DNA of 37,571 nt from Arthrobacter sp. HY1533 (GTDB lineage: Bacteria; Actinomycetota; Actinomycetes; Actinomycetales; Micrococcaceae), in NCBI RefSeq assembly GCF_027568515.1, contig NZ_JANKZF010000037.1:1-37571 (forward strand), given 5' to 3'. Positions 30,738-37,571 of this stretch are shown piece after piece. The notes beneath the pieces are model-generated. The model searched no databases and was not told the DNA's origin. It was given only the letters and a program-made list of their open reading frames with translations. The translations under genes were made by a program, and so were the position numbers. How positions within the stretch are numbered: position 1 is the stretch's first letter; each line of letters starts with the position of its first letter.

Positions 30738-32759
30738 CTAGTGGGCCTCTGCCGCCACCTCGCCTTCAAGCTCGTGGCCGCCCTGGAACTGCGTCATGTA
30801 CAGGTTGTAGTACGCACCCTGCCGCTTGAGCAGTTCCTCATGGTTGCCGTGCTCCACGATGTCGCCGTCTTCCATGACCAGGATGGTGTGCGCATCGCGG
30901 ATCGTGGACAGGCGGTGCGCGATGACGAACGAGGTCCGGTCGGTGCGCAGTGCCGCCATGGCGTGCTGCACCAGCAGTTCCGTGCGGGTGTCTACGGATG
31001 AGGTTGCCTCGTCCAGGATCAGCAGGGACGGCTGGGCAATGAAGGCACGGGCAATCGTGAGCAGCTGGCGTTCGCCGGCGGAGACGGAGCCGCCGTCGGC
31101 GTCGATGACGGTGTCGTAGCCGTCCGGGAGCTGGCGCACGAACCTGTCCACCATGGTGGCCTCGGCAGCCGCCACGATTTCCTCGTCCGTGGCGTCCAGG
31201 CGCCCGTAGCGGATGTTCTCGCGGATGGTGCCCTCAAACAGCCACGCGTCCTGGAGGACCATGCCCACCTGGGAACGCACCTGCTCGCGGGACAGCTCGC
31301 GGATGTCCACGCCGTCGAGCAGGATCCGCCCGCCGGTGATCTCGTAGAAGCGCATGATCAGGTTGACCAGTGTGGTCTTGCCTGCTCCCGTGGGACCCAC
31401 AATGGCCACGGTCTGGCCAGGTTGCACGGTGAAAGAGACATCCTTGATGAGGGGGGTTTCCTCCGAGTAACTGAAGGAGACGTTCTCGAACTGGACGTGC
31501 CCGTCGGTCCGTTCGGGCAGCAGCTCCGAGTCCTCCTCGGCCTCCTGCTCGTCGGCGTCGAGGATCTCAAAGGTGCGCTCCGCGGAGGCAACGCCCGACT
31601 GGATCATGTTGGCGATGCCAGCAATCTCGCCAATAGGCTGGGAGAACTCGCGCGAGTACTGGATGAACGCCGTGGCATCACCGAGCGTCATCTGCCCTGT
31701 TGCCACGCGCAGGCCGCCAACCACGGCGACAAGCACGTAGGAGAGGTAGGAGACGAACTGCATGGCCGGCATGATCATGCCGGAGACAAACTGTGCCCCG
31801 AACGACGCCGTGTAGAGGTGCTCGTTGCGGTCGTCGAACTCGGCCAGCATTTCCTCGTCACGGCCATAGGCACGCACGAGTTCAAGGCCGGAGAAGGTTT
31901 CCTCGATGTGCCCGTTGAGGGAGCCGGTGTGCTTCCACTGGGCGGCGAAGAGCTTCTGCGAGCGCGTGCCGATGACACCGGCAATCACGCCGGACAGGGG
32001 CAGTGCGATCAGGGCGATGAGGGCCAGCTGCCAGGACACGATGAACATCATGACGCCGATGCCGATGACAGTCAGTGCGGATTGCACGAGTTGCGAGAGC
32101 GCCTGTTGCAGCGCTGACTGGATGTTGTCGACGTCGTTGGTCACGCGGGACATCAAGTCGCCGCGCTGGCGGGTGTCAAAGTAGCCCAGCGGGATCCGGT
32201 TGAGCTTGCGCTGAATGTCTTCGCGCAGCTTGAACACCACGCGCATGACCAGTGCGTTGAGCAGGTACCCCTGCAGCCACATGATGGTCGAGGCCACCGT
32301 GTACAGGGCCAGCACGAAGAGGATCAGCCGGCTCAGTTCCACGAAGTCAATGCCGGCACCGGGGACAATGTTGGCCTTGGCCAGCATGTCCGCGAACTGG
32401 TTGTTTCCGGAGGCCCGCTGCGCCTCGATGAGCGCTTCGATGGGGACATCCGCGGGAAGCTGGGAGCCGATGACGCCGTTGAAGATGACGTCCATGGCCT
32501 GCCCGAGGATCTTCGGGGCGATGACCGTGAGCACCACTGAAACAACAACCAGTGCAATGACCACGGAGAACATGACGCGCTCGGGGCGCAGCAGTCCCAC
32601 GAGGCGCTTTACTGATGGCCAGAAGTGTTCAGCCTTCTTGGCCGGGGTGCCACCGAACATGTCGCCGTCGGCCTCGGTGGGCCGGTATTCGGGAACCAGT
32701 TCCTCGTCGGCGTCCACGGCCACGTCCAGGGGAGCTTCGTTCTTGCCTTTGCGCGCCAT
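30738..32759 (-). CDS. ABC exporter subunit with consensus ATPase site (heterodimer partner 1)
   Basis: A 673-residue fused membrane/ATPase subunit. A soluble N-terminal extension of about 50 residues precedes six helices (about 60-350) and the nucleotide-binding domain: Walker A GPTGAGKTT with Lys461, signature SAGER (560-564) in place of SGGQ, Walker B LLILDE with Asp583 and catalytic Glu584, and switch His615. The partner starts upstream and its stop overlaps this ATG by one base. Together they resemble BmrC/BmrD and TM287/288. This subunit supplies the catalytic Walker residues to the good ATP site and the altered signature to the weak one. The substrate may be a drug or lipid. Confidence 0.95.
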   Translation of the reverse strand: MARKGKNEAPLDVAVDADEELVPEYRPTEADGDMFGGTPAKKAEHFWPSVKRLVGLLRPERVMFSVVIALVVVSVVLTVIAPKILGQAMDVIFNGVIGSQLPADVPIEALIEAQRASGNNQFADMLAKANIVPGAGIDFVELSRLILFVLALYTVASTIMWLQGYLLNALVMRVVFKLREDIQRKLNRIPLGYFDTRQRGDLMSRVTNDVDNIQSALQQALSQLVQSALTVIGIGVMMFIVSWQLALIALIALPLSGVIAGVIGTRSQKLFAAQWKHTGSLNGHIEETFSGLELVRAYGRDEEMLAEFDDRNEHLYTASFGAQFVSGMIMPAMQFVSYLSYVLVAVVGGLRVATGQMTLGDATAFIQYSREFSQPIGEIAGIANMIQSGVASAERTFEILDADEQEAEEDSELLPERTDGHVQFENVSFSYSEETPLIKDVSFTVQPGQTVAIVGPTGAGKTTLVNLIMRFYEITGGRILLDGVDIRELSREQVRSQVGMVLQDAWLFEGTIRENIRYGRLDATDEEIVAAAEATMVDRFVRQLPDGYDTVIDADGGSVSAGERQLLTIARAFIAQPSLLILDEATSSVDTRTELLVQHAMAALRTDRTSFVIAHRLSTIRDAHTILVMEDGDIVEHGNHEELLKRQGAYYNLYMTQFQGGHELEGEVAAEAH

Positions 32760-34489
32760 CAGGCTGCTCCTTCAATGCTCATCTGCGATTCAACAATTTC
32801 GCGGTACGTTTCGTTGCCCTCCAGCAGTTCGTCGTGCGTTCCGGAGCCAACCACTTCGCCGCCGTCGAGCACGATGATGTGGTCTGCCTCGCGGATCGTG
32901 GAGATGCGCTGGGCCACGATGATCACAGTGGCACCCGAGGTGGCCTCATGCAGGGACTCGCGCAACCGCTGGTCGGTGGTGACGTCCAGGGCCGAGAAGG
33001 AATCGTCAAACAGGAAGATCTTGGGCCGTGCCGCCAGTGCGCGGGCGATGCACAGCCTCTGCCGCTGTCCGCCGGAGACGTTGGTGCCGCCCTGGGCAAT
33101 GGGGGCCTGGAGCTGCTTGGGCTTCTCCTGCACAAAGTCCTTGGCCTGTGCCACGCGCAGCGCCTCCCACAGATCGTCGTCGTCCGCGTCGGGACGGCCA
33201 AACTTCAGGTTGGAGGAAACAGTGCCGGAGAACAGGTACGGCTTCTGCGGCACAAGACCCACGAGCCCCGCCATCTGCTTCCGGTTGAGCTCATTGACGT
33301 CCACGCCGCCAATGCTCACGGATCCGCCCTGCGGATCGAACAGCCGCGGGATCAGGTTCAGCAGTGTTGACTTGCCGGCACCGGTGGAGCCCACGATTGC
33401 CGTGGTCTTGCCGGCCTGGGCAGTGAAGCTGACATTGTTCAGCACGGGCCGCTCGGCGCCCGGGTACCCGAAGGACACCGAGGAAAATTCGACGTCGTGT
33501 CCGGCCGGCAGCTCCCGGCCCGCCGGAACGGCAAGGCTGGGCTCGGCCGACAGGACGTCGTCGAGGCGCTCGGCGGAAATGGCTGCGCGCGGAATCATCA
33601 TGACCATGAAGACGCCCATCATGACGGCGACAAGGATTTGCAGCAGGTACTGCAGGAATGCGGTGAGGGAGCCAATCTGCATCTGGCCGGCGTCCACCCG
33701 GTGCCCGCCGAACCACAGCACGGCGGCCGTGGCCAGGTGCAGGATCATCATGATGGCGGGGAACATGAGCACGAACAAGTTGCCGACGCGCACGGAGACG
33801 CGGGTCAGGTTCGTGTTGGCGTCGCGGTAGCGCTCGGACTCAAACTTTTCGCGCACAAACGCGCGGATGACCCTGATGCCCACGATCTGCTCGCGCAGCA
33901 CGCCGTTGACGGAGTCGATCCGGTCCTGCATTTCACGGAACAGGGGCAGCAGGCGCACCACAAGGAAGCCGACCACGATGAACAGCAGGGGCACGGACAC
34001 CCACAGCAGCCAGGAAAGGCCAATGTCCTCGCGCAGGGCCATGACGATGCCGCCGATGCACATGATGGGCGTGGACACCATGAAGTTCAGTGTCATGAGC
34101 ACCAGCATCTGCACCTGCTGGACGTCGTTGGTGTTGCGGGTGATCAGGGTGGCCGTGCCGAAGCGGCTCACATCCAGCGCGCCAAGGGCGTTGACGCGGT
34201 AGTAGACCTCGCGGCGCAGGTCGCGGCCAATGGCCATGGCCGTGCGGGCACCAAAGTAGATGCCGCCGATGGCCGCGGCGACCTGGACAAAGCAGACAAT
34301 GATCATGGTCATGCCTGTTGACCAGATGAAGTCGGTGTCGCCCTTGGAAATGCCCTGGTCAATGATCTGGGCGTTCAGGCTGGGAAGGTAGAGGGCGGCG
34401 ATGGTTGAGATCAGTTGCAGCACGAGCACGGCTGTGACCCAAACCCAGTACGGTTTTGCGTGGCGAATGGCCAGGCGGAAGAGTTTCAC
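32759..34489 (-). CDS. ABC exporter subunit with degenerate ATPase site (heterodimer partner 2)
   Basis: A 576-residue fused membrane/ATPase subunit. Six helices lead to a nucleotide-binding domain with Walker A GSTGAGKST (Lys373) and a good signature VSGGQ (471-475), but Walker B is FLFDD, so the catalytic Glu is replaced by Asp496, and the switch His is Gln527 (IVAQRIST). This asymmetry is a hallmark of heterodimeric exporters. I start at the GTG at 34489, giving MKLFRLAIRHAKPYWVW; the open frame runs 14 codons further, but those lie across the predicted promoter. It is the first gene of the two-gene operon. Confidence 0.95.
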   Translation of the reverse strand: MKLFRLAIRHAKPYWVWVTAVLVLQLISTIAALYLPSLNAQIIDQGISKGDTDFIWSTGMTMIIVCFVQVAAAIGGIYFGARTAMAIGRDLRREVYYRVNALGALDVSRFGTATLITRNTNDVQQVQMLVLMTLNFMVSTPIMCIGGIVMALREDIGLSWLLWVSVPLLFIVVGFLVVRLLPLFREMQDRIDSVNGVLREQIVGIRVIRAFVREKFESERYRDANTNLTRVSVRVGNLFVLMFPAIMMILHLATAAVLWFGGHRVDAGQMQIGSLTAFLQYLLQILVAVMMGVFMVMMIPRAAISAERLDDVLSAEPSLAVPAGRELPAGHDVEFSSVSFGYPGAERPVLNNVSFTAQAGKTTAIVGSTGAGKSTLLNLIPRLFDPQGGSVSIGGVDVNELNRKQMAGLVGLVPQKPYLFSGTVSSNLKFGRPDADDDDLWEALRVAQAKDFVQEKPKQLQAPIAQGGTNVSGGQRQRLCIARALAARPKIFLFDDSFSALDVTTDQRLRESLHEATSGATVIIVAQRISTIREADHIIVLDGGEVVGSGTHDELLEGNETYREIVESQMSIEGAA

Positions 34490-34499
34490 GGGGTTTCCA

Positions 34500-34531
34500 T
34501 TCGAATATACGTTTGAATTTCGACGTACCAA
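34500..34531 (-). promoter_or_regulatory. Promoter and possible MarR-type operator of the ABC exporter operon
   Basis: On the minus strand TTGGTA (34531-34526) and TATATT (34509-34504) are 16 bases apart, with transcription starting near 34497. TTCGAA (34500-34505) and TTTGAA (34512-34517) form an inverted repeat with a six-base spacer across the -10 box, a size and position expected for a MarR or TetR-type repressor. No regulator gene adjoins it. The promoter is markedly AT-rich against its surroundings. Confidence 0.5.
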
Positions 34532-34592
34532 ACATTAAACACCCGGCCTATGACATCCACAAGTGATTTCTTGCCGCCCGGATTCACCGCCC

Positions 34593-34653
34593 AAAAAGAC
34601 CGCGAACTCGCACTTTTCGCCCCCAGCCAGTGGGCGAAAACTGCGAGTCCGCG
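34593..34653 (-). terminator. Rho-independent terminator of hutH
   Basis: Arms of 22 bases (34601-34622 and 34632-34653) match at 20 positions around a nine-base loop. On the minus strand the stem is followed by GTC and then TTTTT (34597-34593). It begins nine bases beyond the hutH stop codon. Confidence 0.88.
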
Positions 34654-34662
34654 GCGGCGCTG

Positions 34663-36234
34663 CTAGTTCAGCGGGCCGGTGGCCTTCTCGGCGGCCGCGC
34701 GGATGGCGCCGGAGCCCACCAGGCGGTCGGCTTCTTCCAGCTCGGGTGACAGGAAGCGGTCGGTGCCCGGGCCCTGCACGGTCTCGCGAAGCACCTCGAT
34801 GACTGCCGCGCCGGCGGGGCCGGGGACCAGTTCGCCGCTGGACATGTCGGTGCGCATGTCAATGGCGCGGGCGGCCGTGACCAGCTCAATGGCGAGCACG
34901 CGGCGCAGGTTCTCCACTGACTTGCGCAGCTTGCGGGCCGCGTGCCAGCCCATGGACACGTGGTCCTCCTGCATGGCGGAGCTGGGGATGGAGTCCACGG
35001 ATGCGGGCACGGCCAGTCGCTTGGAGTCGGAGACCAGACCGGCCTGCGTGTACTGGGCGATCATGAGGCCGGAATCCACGCCGGGGTCCCCGGCCAGGAA
35101 GGCGGGCAGGCCGTGGGAGCGGGCGGGGTCCAGCATGCGGTCGGTGCGGCGCTCGGCGATCGAGGCGACGTCGGCGGAAACAATGGCAAGGAAGTCCAGC
35201 ACGTAGGCCACCGGGGCGCCGTGGAAGTTGCCATTGGAGGAGACGCGTCCGTCCGGCAGCACCACCGGATTGTCAATGGCGGCGGCGAGTTCGCGGCTGG
35301 CCACCATGAGGGCGTGGTCCACGGTGTCGCGGGCGGCGCCGGCAACCTGCGGGGCGCAGCGCAGCGAGTAGGCGTCCTGGACGCGGGTGTCACCCACGCG
35401 GTGCGAGGCCACGATGGGCGAGTTGGCCAGCACGCGCAGCATGTTGTCGGCACTGGCGGCCTGGCCGGGGTGCGGGCGCAGTTCCATGTGCAGCTCGGGC
35501 AGGAACACCTGGTCTGTGCCGAGCAGGCCCTCGACGCTCATCGCGGCGGTGATGTCCGCCGTCGTGAGCAGCATGCGCAGGTCGGCGATGGCCATCAGGA
35601 GCATGCCGAGCATGCCGTCGGTGCCGTTGACCAGCGCCAGCCCTTCCTTCTCGGCCAGCTCCACCGGGGTGATGCCTGCCTCGGCGAGCAGTTCGGGCAC
35701 GGGACGGACCACGCCGTCGGGCCCGGCAGCCTCGCCCTCGCCCATGAGGACCAGGGCGCAGTGGGACAGCGGCGCGAGGTCGCCCGAGCAGCCCAGCGAG
35801 CCGAATTCGCGGACCACGGGGGTGATACCGGCATTGAGCACGTCCACCATGGTCTGCACCACCACGGGGCGCACGCCGGTGCGGCCGCTGGCGAGGGTCT
35901 TGGCGCGCAGGAACATCAGTGCACGCACCACCTCGCGCTCCACGGCCGGGCCCATGCCGGCTGAGTGGCTGCGAATGAGCGACTTCTGCAGCTGCGTGCG
36001 CATGTCCGTGGGGATGTGCCGGTTGGCCAGCGCGCCGAAGCCCGTGGAAATTCCGTAGGCCGGGGTCTCGGAGTGTGCCAGCGTGTCAATGTGCGCGCGC
36101 ACGCGTTCGACGCCGGCCAGCGCCTCCTCGCTGATGGTCACCTTTGCGTTGTGACGGGCCACGGCGATGACGTCCTCGGGCGTGACGCCGGAGGAGGAGA
36201 GAAGGACTTCTTGGGACAGGACGGTGGCGGTCAT
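34663..36234 (-). CDS. hutH: Histidine ammonia-lyase
   Basis: HutH removes ammonia from histidine to give urocanate, the first step of histidine breakdown. The 523-residue protein contains GSLGCSGDLAPLSH, in which Cys149-Ser150-Gly151 should cyclise into the MIO cofactor. Most lyases use Ala-Ser-Gly, and a Cys in the first place is also known for functional MIO enzymes. Tyr60 in AYGISTGFGALANRH is the catalytic base region, and the C-terminal half has QDAYSLRCAPQVAGAA and SSNGNFHGAPVAYVLDFLAI. ATG 36234 follows AAGGAACGCC. It is transcribed alone and ends at the terminator at 34593. Confidence 0.96.
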   Translation of the reverse strand: MTATVLSQEVLLSSSGVTPEDVIAVARHNAKVTISEEALAGVERVRAHIDTLAHSETPAYGISTGFGALANRHIPTDMRTQLQKSLIRSHSAGMGPAVEREVVRALMFLRAKTLASGRTGVRPVVVQTMVDVLNAGITPVVREFGSLGCSGDLAPLSHCALVLMGEGEAAGPDGVVRPVPELLAEAGITPVELAEKEGLALVNGTDGMLGMLLMAIADLRMLLTTADITAAMSVEGLLGTDQVFLPELHMELRPHPGQAASADNMLRVLANSPIVASHRVGDTRVQDAYSLRCAPQVAGAARDTVDHALMVASRELAAAIDNPVVLPDGRVSSNGNFHGAPVAYVLDFLAIVSADVASIAERRTDRMLDPARSHGLPAFLAGDPGVDSGLMIAQYTQAGLVSDSKRLAVPASVDSIPSSAMQEDHVSMGWHAARKLRKSVENLRRVLAIELVTAARAIDMRTDMSSGELVPGPAGAAVIEVLRETVQGPGTDRFLSPELEEADRLVGSGAIRAAAEKATGPLN

Positions 36235-36536
36235 GGCGTTCCTTGGGTAGCTGTTCAGGTTTCCTGTTCTCAACTATCCCGCTTAACCGCGCGGAAATCT
36301 GCCCCCTTGGGCACCCTGCATCCGGGATTCCAGACAGTGCGGAGTGGCCTGGTCAAGCGGCCCGGGGGTGGTTGTTGCCATTCGCGCCCGGTGCACCGGG
36401 GGCAAATGGCAAGCACCACCCCCGCAGCACGTCCGCCCGCCCCGTGGTTGCTCCACAGGCCCACCCAAGCGTGGAGTTGTGCACCTTCTGCCGCCTCCTC
36501 CTTTCGACCCAAAAGCTTCGGACTGAATCTTGACTC
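36235..36536. other. Gap between hutH and the AbiEi-DUF559 gene
   Basis: This 302-base gap holds the hutH promoter (not clearly visible), the palindrome at 36363-36424, and a possible promoter for the rightward gene: TTCGAC (36503-36508), 17 bases, AATCTT (36526-36531), five bases before the ATG. I see no credible gene. Confidence 0.5.
36363..36424. repeat. 62-bp palindrome, left copy of a repeat pair flanking the AbiEi-DUF559 gene
   Basis: The two 31-base arms (36363-36393 and 36394-36424) match at 27 positions and meet without a spacer at GGTGCACC. Each arm follows the pattern CGGGGGTDRTTGTTKCCATT and then a C-rich end. The same pattern makes up the palindrome at 37497-37560, so the two are members of one repeat family. 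It lies 112 bases before the gene start. Confidence 0.8.
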
Positions 36537-37505
36537 ATGACTACCTTCAAGGTGCCGCCGTTCATCACTCCGGAAAGCAAGTTCGCCGACGAATACTCAG
36601 CCCGGAGGCTGGCACGGGCGGCTTCGTCCGGGCAATTGGTTCGCGTTCGCCGCGGCTTGTACCTGCCCGCCGGGGACTGGAACTCGCTCAAACCATGGGA
36701 GAAGTACCGCGTGCGGATCCAAGCCGTCCAGGCAGCGTCCGTCCACCCGCCCGTTTTCGCGAGGGAATCCGCGGCCCAGATCATGGGCCTGCCGGTCATC
36801 GGCGTACCGCAGGATGTGCAAACCGTTGTCCCGCGTGGGGGCAGCGGGGGCCAAAGCAATCGAGGGGTGCGCCGCGTCAACGCCATCGACGGCGACCCCG
36901 CCCCTTGGGAAATGTTCGGCCTGCTCACAACTCCGCCACCGCAAACAGCTCGGGACTTGGCGGTCCGGCTCCCCCTGGCCATGTCCCTGCCTGCAATGGA
37001 CCGGGTCCTGCAACAGAAGCCGCTGGAGGGATCCCCGAGCTACGTCAAAACCATCTTCACCGAGAGCGACATACTGGCAGCAACCGAACTGCTGCCCAAC
37101 GAAACCCAGCGGCGTCGAGTCACGCGGGCGCTCAGCGTCGCCAACCCGCTGTCCGGGTCACCCGGCGAGTCGTTCAGCCGCGCCCTCATGATTGAGCAGG
37201 GCTTCCCGATGCCCACCCTGCAGGTGCGGTTCTCGGACAGCCGCGGCTTCATCGGCATGCCCGACTTTGACTGGGAAGAGTACAAAACGCTCGGTGAGTT
37301 CGACGGCTATGAAAAGTACTCCGCCCAGAGATTCCTGAAAGGCCGCGCCCCGTCCCAGGTGGTTGTGGACGAGAAGAACCGTGAAAATCGCCTGAGGGCC
37401 AAGGGCTACAACGTGGTTCGCTGGGTCTGGGACGATCTCCGCCAACCCGGCAGGCTGTTCCGGCTGCTCCGTGAAGCAGGGCTGCCACAAACTGTGCGGG
37501 GGTAG
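36537..37505 (+). CDS. AbiEi-like winged-helix protein fused to a DUF559 nuclease-like domain
   Basis: The 322-residue protein starts with an AbiEi-type winged-helix segment (about 20-50: SARRLARAASSGQLVRVRRGLYLPA), has a middle linker domain, and ends in a DUF559/Vsr-like domain (about 205-310). Glu211, Asp243 (in MPDFDW), Glu254, Asp256 and Lys260 (in GEFDGYEKY) fit a PD-(D/E)XK-type active site, and EKNRENRLRAKGYNVVRWVWDDL is the usual DUF559 close. Such genes are often annotated as AbiEi antitoxins, but no AbiEii-like toxin is beside it here. The right side is cut by the window at 37571. Palindromic repeats flank it on both sides and the right one overlaps its stop codon. Role unknown. 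Confidence 0.82.
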   Translation: MTTFKVPPFITPESKFADEYSARRLARAASSGQLVRVRRGLYLPAGDWNSLKPWEKYRVRIQAVQAASVHPPVFARESAAQIMGLPVIGVPQDVQTVVPRGGSGGQSNRGVRRVNAIDGDPAPWEMFGLLTTPPPQTARDLAVRLPLAMSLPAMDRVLQQKPLEGSPSYVKTIFTESDILAATELLPNETQRRRVTRALSVANPLSGSPGESFSRALMIEQGFPMPTLQVRFSDSRGFIGMPDFDWEEYKTLGEFDGYEKYSAQRFLKGRAPSQVVVDEKNRENRLRAKGYNVVRWVWDDLRQPGRLFRLLREAGLPQTVRG

Positions 37506-37560
37506 TTGTTGGCCATTTGGCCCCGGGGGGCGGGGGGCAATGGGAAACAATAACCCCCCG
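37497..37560. repeat. 64-bp palindrome, right copy of the repeat pair
   Basis: The left arm (from 37497, CGGGGGTAGTTGTTGGCCAT) and the right arm (ending 37560, complement CGGGGGGTTATTGTTTCCCA) are imperfect complements. The left arm matches the left arm of the 36363 copy at most positions with one inserted base. It covers the last two codons and the stop of the AbiEi-DUF559 gene. No U-tract follows. Confidence 0.75.
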
Positions 37561-37571
37561 GCCCCCAAATA

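Noticed and set aside
36537-37505. Complete type IV AbiE toxin-antitoxin system
   Set aside because: Only an AbiEi-like domain is present, fused to DUF559. No AbiEii nucleotidyltransferase gene is beside it within the window.

Overview
The window is GC-rich DNA from an actinobacterium, most probably Arthrobacter or a close relative in the Micrococcaceae. This rests on codon use, frequent GTG starts and apparently leaderless genes, 4-base overlaps between genes, the purA/fba/DUF3151 neighbourhood, and families such as DUF4242, DUF6286 and solitary AbiEi-DUF559 proteins. No rRNA or species marker is present, so the genus is an inference.

Layout. Positions 1-127 look like the end of an IS481-type insertion sequence lying one base beyond the purA stop codon. 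From 129 to 12136 is mostly housekeeping metabolism: purA, an MFS drug exporter, a TfoX-like protein, DUF3151, class II fba, a SpoU-type RNA methyltransferase, a NagD-type HAD phosphatase, a GNAT acetyltransferase, thymidine kinase, a DUF4242 protein, pyrE and nadE (divergent), xthA and an uncharacterised partner. From 12146 to 16895 is a minus-strand sugar ABC-importer operon (binding protein, two permeases, small membrane protein, LacI regulator) with a LacI-type operator in its promoter and no ATPase gene. From 17102 to 19843 is a cell-envelope/alkaline-shock type operon (Asp23, DUF2273, three related proteins, all joined by 4-base overlaps), followed by a gene for an 11-residue-repeat, LEA-like protein and a nested palindrome of about 100 bp.

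Three minus-strand tRNA genes (Phe, Asp, Glu) lie at 20070-20448. Then come a small zinc metallopeptidase, a secreted NlpC/P60 hydrolase, a tandem universal stress protein, a three-gene oxidoreductase operon (alanine-racemase-fold enzyme, aldonolactone oxidase, miniature flavoprotein), a CopC-like protein, a purine permease, hutG, a heterodimeric ABC exporter with one degenerate ATP site, hutH, and at the right edge an AbiEi-DUF559 protein.

The strongest candidate for something undescribed is that right edge: a winged-helix plus PD-(D/E)XK-like nuclease gene bracketed by two copies of the same palindromic repeat (36363-36424 and 37497-37560), an arrangement that recalls REPIN/RAYT pairs. The nested palindrome at 16986-17087 and the three-gene oxidoreductase operon come next. 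Long inverted repeats are common at gene ends here (3870, 15442, 16986, 22595, 27179, 29564, 34601, 36363, 37497). Some are clear terminators and others lack a U-tract.
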